64,000 nt of DNA from Paroceanicella profunda (GTDB taxonomy: Bacteria; Pseudomonadota; Alphaproteobacteria; Rhodobacterales; Rhodobacteraceae), in assembly GCF_005887635.2 (NCBI RefSeq), contig NZ_CP040818.1, positions 2,572,501 through 2,636,500 on the forward strand. Direction: 5' to 3'. The notes under the pieces are model-generated. The model saw only the letters and a list, made by a program, of their open reading frames with translations, searched no databases and was not told the DNA's origin. Of the stretch, positions 61,752 to 64,000 are shown in pieces (position 1 is the first letter of the stretch; every line of letters starts with the position of its first letter). The position numbers and the translations under genes were made by a program.

Positions 61752-63166
61752 GCGACGAACCCGCGCCGCCGCAGCGCAACGAAGCCGCGCCGCGGCAGAG
61801 CGACAAAGCGGCGCCGCCGCTGCGCGGTGAGGCGGTGCCGCCCGTGCGCGACGAGGCGGTGCCGCCGCTGCACGACGAGGCGGTGCCGCAGCAGCGCGAC
61901 GAGGCGGCGCCGCCCCCGCCGCCGCTGCGCGACGATTGCTTCGCCCTGCCGCCGGGCGTGGACTGGACCCCTGTCGACACCGCGCTGGCGCATCTCGAGG
62001 CCTCCCTCCACCCGGTGACCGCCGGGCAGGACCTGCCGCTCGCCGAGGCCGCGGGGCGCATCCTCGCCGCCGACGCGCGCGCGCACCTCTCCAACCCGCC
62101 GGCGGCCAACGCGGCGGTGGACGGCTACGGCTTCGCCCATGCCGCCCTCACCGGGGCGGGGCCCCACCGGCTGCCGCTCGCGCCCGGGCGGGCCGCCGCC
62201 GGCGTGCCCTATCCGGGCGCGGTTCCCGAAGGCACGGGCCTGCGCATCCTCACCGGCGCGGTGATCCCGCCGGGCGTTGACACGATCGTGTTGCAGGAGG
62301 ACTGCCTGCGCAGCGCGGAGGACATCCGCTTCGCGAAGGGGCTGAGGCCCGGCGCGAACATCCGCCGCGCGGGCGAGGATTTCGCCGCCGGAGACCTGCT
62401 GCTGCCCGCCGGTGCCCGGGTGAGCCCGCGCGATCTCGCGCTGCTCGCCGCGGGCGGGCTGGGCAGGCTGCGGGTGCGCGCGCCGCTGCGGGTGGGGGTG
62501 CTCTCGACCGGCGACGAGCTGGTCGACCCCGGCGCGCCGGCCGCTCGGGGGCAGATCCCGGACGCCAACCGCCCGATGCTGCTCGCCATGCTGCGCGCCT
62601 GGGGGATGGAGCCGGTGGATCTCGGCCGCGCCGGAGACAGCGCGCAGGCCGTGGAGGCCGCGCTGGGGCGGGGCGCGGCGCAGGCATCGGCGATCCTGAC
62701 CACCGGCGGCGCCTCGGCGGGAGACGAGGACCACGTCTCCGCCGCCCTGCGCCGCGCCGGGCGCCTGCAGCTTTGGCGCATCGCGGTGAAGCCGGGCCGC
62801 CCGCTCGCCCTCGGCCTGTGGGACGGGGTGCCGGTATTCGGCCTGCCGGGAAACCCGGTGGCGGCGCTGGTGACGGCGGCGGTCTTCGCCCGCCCGGCGC
62901 TGCTGGCGCTCGCCGGGGCGCCCTTCGCCACGCCGCGCGGGATGCTGCTGCCCGCGGCCTTCTCCAAGCGCAAGAAGCCGGGGCGGCGGGAATACCTGCG
63001 CGCCCGGCTGCGCGACGGCGCGGTGGAGGTCTTCGCCTCCGAGGGGTCCGGGCGCATCTCCGGGCTGAGCTGGGCCGAGGGCCTGTGCGAGCTGCCCGAC
63101 GCCGCCGCCGACATCGCCCCGGGCGACCCGGTACGCTACATTCCCTGGGCGGAGTTCGGCCTGTGA
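61748..63166 (+). CDS. moeA: Molybdopterin molybdenumtransferase MoeA with repetitive N-terminal extension
   Basis: MoeA inserts molybdate into adenylylated molybdopterin. The 472-residue protein has the catalytic core from about residue 68: VDTALAHLEASLHPV, PAANAAVDGYGFAH, GAVIPPGVDTIVLQEDC, VSPRDLALLAAGGLG, VLSTGDELVDPG, TTGGASAGDEDHV, VFGLPGNPVAAL and the domain IV end. Before it stand about 65 residues of low-complexity repeats of RDEAVPPL type, absent from the usual MoeA of around 400 residues. An ATG or GTG nearer the core would remove them, but the ATGA overlap with mobB supports this start. Confidence 0.92.
   Translation: MSDEPAPPQRNEAAPRQSDKAAPPLRGEAVPPVRDEAVPPLHDEAVPQQRDEAAPPPPPLRDDCFALPPGVDWTPVDTALAHLEASLHPVTAGQDLPLAEAAGRILAADARAHLSNPPAANAAVDGYGFAHAALTGAGPHRLPLAPGRAAAGVPYPGAVPEGTGLRILTGAVIPPGVDTIVLQEDCLRSAEDIRFAKGLRPGANIRRAGEDFAAGDLLLPAGARVSPRDLALLAAGGLGRLRVRAPLRVGVLSTGDELVDPGAPAARGQIPDANRPMLLAMLRAWGMEPVDLGRAGDSAQAVEAALGRGAAQASAILTTGGASAGDEDHVSAALRRAGRLQLWRIAVKPGRPLALGLWDGVPVFGLPGNPVAALVTAAVFARPALLALAGAPFATPRGMLLPAAFSKRKKPGRREYLRARLRDGAVEVFASEGSGRISGLSWAEGLCELPDAAADIAPGDPVRYIPWAEFGL
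61769..61912 (+). repeat. Coding repeat in moeA, six 24-bp units
   Basis: Residues 8-55 of MoeA are six 8-residue units: PQRNEAAP, RQSDKAAP, PLRGEAVP, PVRDEAVP, PLHDEAVP and QQRDEAAP, each of 24 bp. The pattern (variable pair, charged triplet, Ala-x-Pro) is constant while bases differ among copies. Confidence 0.9.
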
Positions 63167-64000
63167 CCCATCCTGCCGCGCCGGCCCGGGCGCGCCCCGC
63201 GATCCTCTCCGCCGCGGGGCTGCTCACCTCCGGCTACTTCGGGGTGATGTTCCTGAGCTACGGCACCTTCCTGCCGTTCTGGCCGGTTTGGCTGGAGGAC
63301 TGGGGGCTGAGCCCGGCCGAGGTGGGCAGTTTCATGGCCGCCTCCGTGGCCGCGCGGGTGATCGCCGGCGTGGTGATCCCGATGATCGCGGACTGGCTGG
63401 ACCAGCGCCGGCTCACCCTGGTGGCGCTCTATCTCGGCGGGGCGACGCTGTTTGCCGCCTGCCTGTTCGTCTCCAGCCCGGAGACGCTGTTCGTCGTCAC
63501 CATCCTGGCCGCGATCGTCTTCGCCGGAACCTCGCCGATCTCCGAGATCCTCGGGGTGGCGGCCGCGCGCGAGCACGGGTTCGCCTATGCGCATGCCCGG
63601 GCGATGGGCTCCATCGGCTTCCTGGGCAGCAACCTGCTGGTGGGGCTGCTCATGGCGCATTTCGGCTCCGACGCGGCGCTGTGGTGGATCGTGGGGAGCT
63701 TGGTCGCCGCGGTGCCGCTGGCGCTGCGCCACCCCGGCGGCGGGCGCGTCGGCCGGGCGAACCGCGCCGGCATCGCGGAGGTCCGCGCCTTGCTGGGCAG
63801 CCGCGCCTACTGGCTGCTGGCTGGTTCCGTGGCGCTCCTGCAGGGCAGCCACGGGGTTTTCTACGCCCTCGGCTCGGTCCACTGGCGCGACATCGGCATC
63901 GGTGATGCCACCATCGGCGCGCTCTGGGCCTGGGGCGTGGCGGTGGAAACCCTGCTGATGATCTTCGCCGGGCCCTGGCTGATCCGCCGGCTCGGCCCGG
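63163..64000 (+). CDS. Major facilitator superfamily transporter, 5' part only
   Basis: The frame starts at a GTG overlapping the moeA stop (GTGA) and stays open to the window end: about 279 residues are visible. It begins THPAAPARARPAILSAAGLL and has at least seven hydrophobic helices: SGYFGVMFLSYGTFLPFWPV, MAASVAARVIAGVVIPMIAD, LTLVALYLGGATLFAACLFV, LFVVTILAAIVFAGTSPISE, GSIGFLGSNLLVGLLMAHFG, LWWIVGSLVAAVPLAL and YWLLAGSVALLQGSHGVFYA. The layout (FLPFWPVWLED, then HARAMGSIGFLGSN and HGVFYALGSVHW) resembles the HcaT/MFS_1-like group. Being in the Moco chain is probably a matter of transcription; the substrate is unknown. Confidence 0.85.
   Translation, partial: MTHPAAPARARPAILSAAGLLTSGYFGVMFLSYGTFLPFWPVWLEDWGLSPAEVGSFMAASVAARVIAGVVIPMIADWLDQRRLTLVALYLGGATLFAACLFVSSPETLFVVTILAAIVFAGTSPISEILGVAAAREHGFAYAHARAMGSIGFLGSNLLVGLLMAHFGSDAALWWIVGSLVAAVPLALRHPGGGRVGRANRAGIAEVRALLGSRAYWLLAGSVALLQGSHGVFYALGSVHWRDIGIGDATIGALWAWGVAVETLLMIFAGPWLIRRLGP

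Noticed and set aside
1..64000. tRNA and rRNA genes
   Set aside because: No T-arm-like GTTCGA context with a matching acceptor stem was noticed on either strand in the gaps. This was a reading by eye; a covariance-model scan would settle it.

Overview
The window is a GC-rich chromosomal segment of an alphaproteobacterium, most likely Rhodobacterales (Paracoccaceae/Roseobacteraceae type). The grounds are strong G/C bias at third codon positions, dense gene packing with many ATGA/GTGA overlaps, an NDUFS4-like complex I accessory protein and an Mth938/NDUFAF3-like protein (both typical of alphaproteobacteria and mitochondria), a BcsN-BcsA-BcsB-BcsZ cellulose operon, and the yfgM-bamB-der and radA-cvpA-purF orders. 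The genus cannot be set from the sequence alone. No rRNA, tRNA, prophage, insertion sequence or CRISPR array was seen.

Layout. 1-5 kb: the 3' end of a molybdopterin oxidoreductase, then a compact pqqABCDE operon on the minus strand making the redox cofactor PQQ. 5-7 kb: arsC and an M20 amidohydrolase. 7-15 kb: minus-strand cellulose operon (bcsN, bcsA, bcsB, bcsZ, TPR protein), preceded by a 740-bp AT-richer leader with operator-like dyads and a small beta-barrel-like protein. 16.5-21.8 kb: uvrB, the complex I accessory gene, a DHFR-family protein and serS. 22-27 kb: yajC-secD-secF, a TSUP transporter, the Mth938-like gene and sodB. 27.5-33 kb: rarD, a LOG-family hydrolase, a LysM envelope protein with a coding minisatellite, and an Atm1-type ABC exporter. 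33.8-39 kb: a pentapeptide-repeat protein and an RND pump with its adaptor. 39-44 kb: yfgM-like, bamB, der and a PhnA-domain protein. 44-53.6 kb, minus strand: kdsA, a GST, alr, mlaE, mlaF, pqiA-like, a membrane protein, radA, cvpA, purF and an SDR. 54-59.6 kb: nhaA, a YghU-like GST, mscL, an Lrp/AsnC regulator and azlCD. 59.7-64 kb: fdhD-mobA-mobB-moeA-MFS, a molybdenum-cofactor module of five genes chained by 4-nt overlaps.

How it fits together. Most of the window is housekeeping: envelope biogenesis (secDF/yajC, bamB, kdsA, mlaEF, alr), DNA repair (uvrB, radA), purine synthesis, Moco maturation (fdhD, mobAB, moeA, consistent with the Moco enzyme at the left edge), PQQ synthesis and cyclic-di-GMP-controlled cellulose export.

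The least ordinary material lies between genes. A palindromic element of about 50 nt occurs three times, with base changes that preserve pairing in both of its stems. Many of the larger gaps also hold a private tandem array of 15 to 41-bp units, and similar expansions sit inside two coding regions (the LysM protein and MoeA). These are the main candidates for undescribed biology here.
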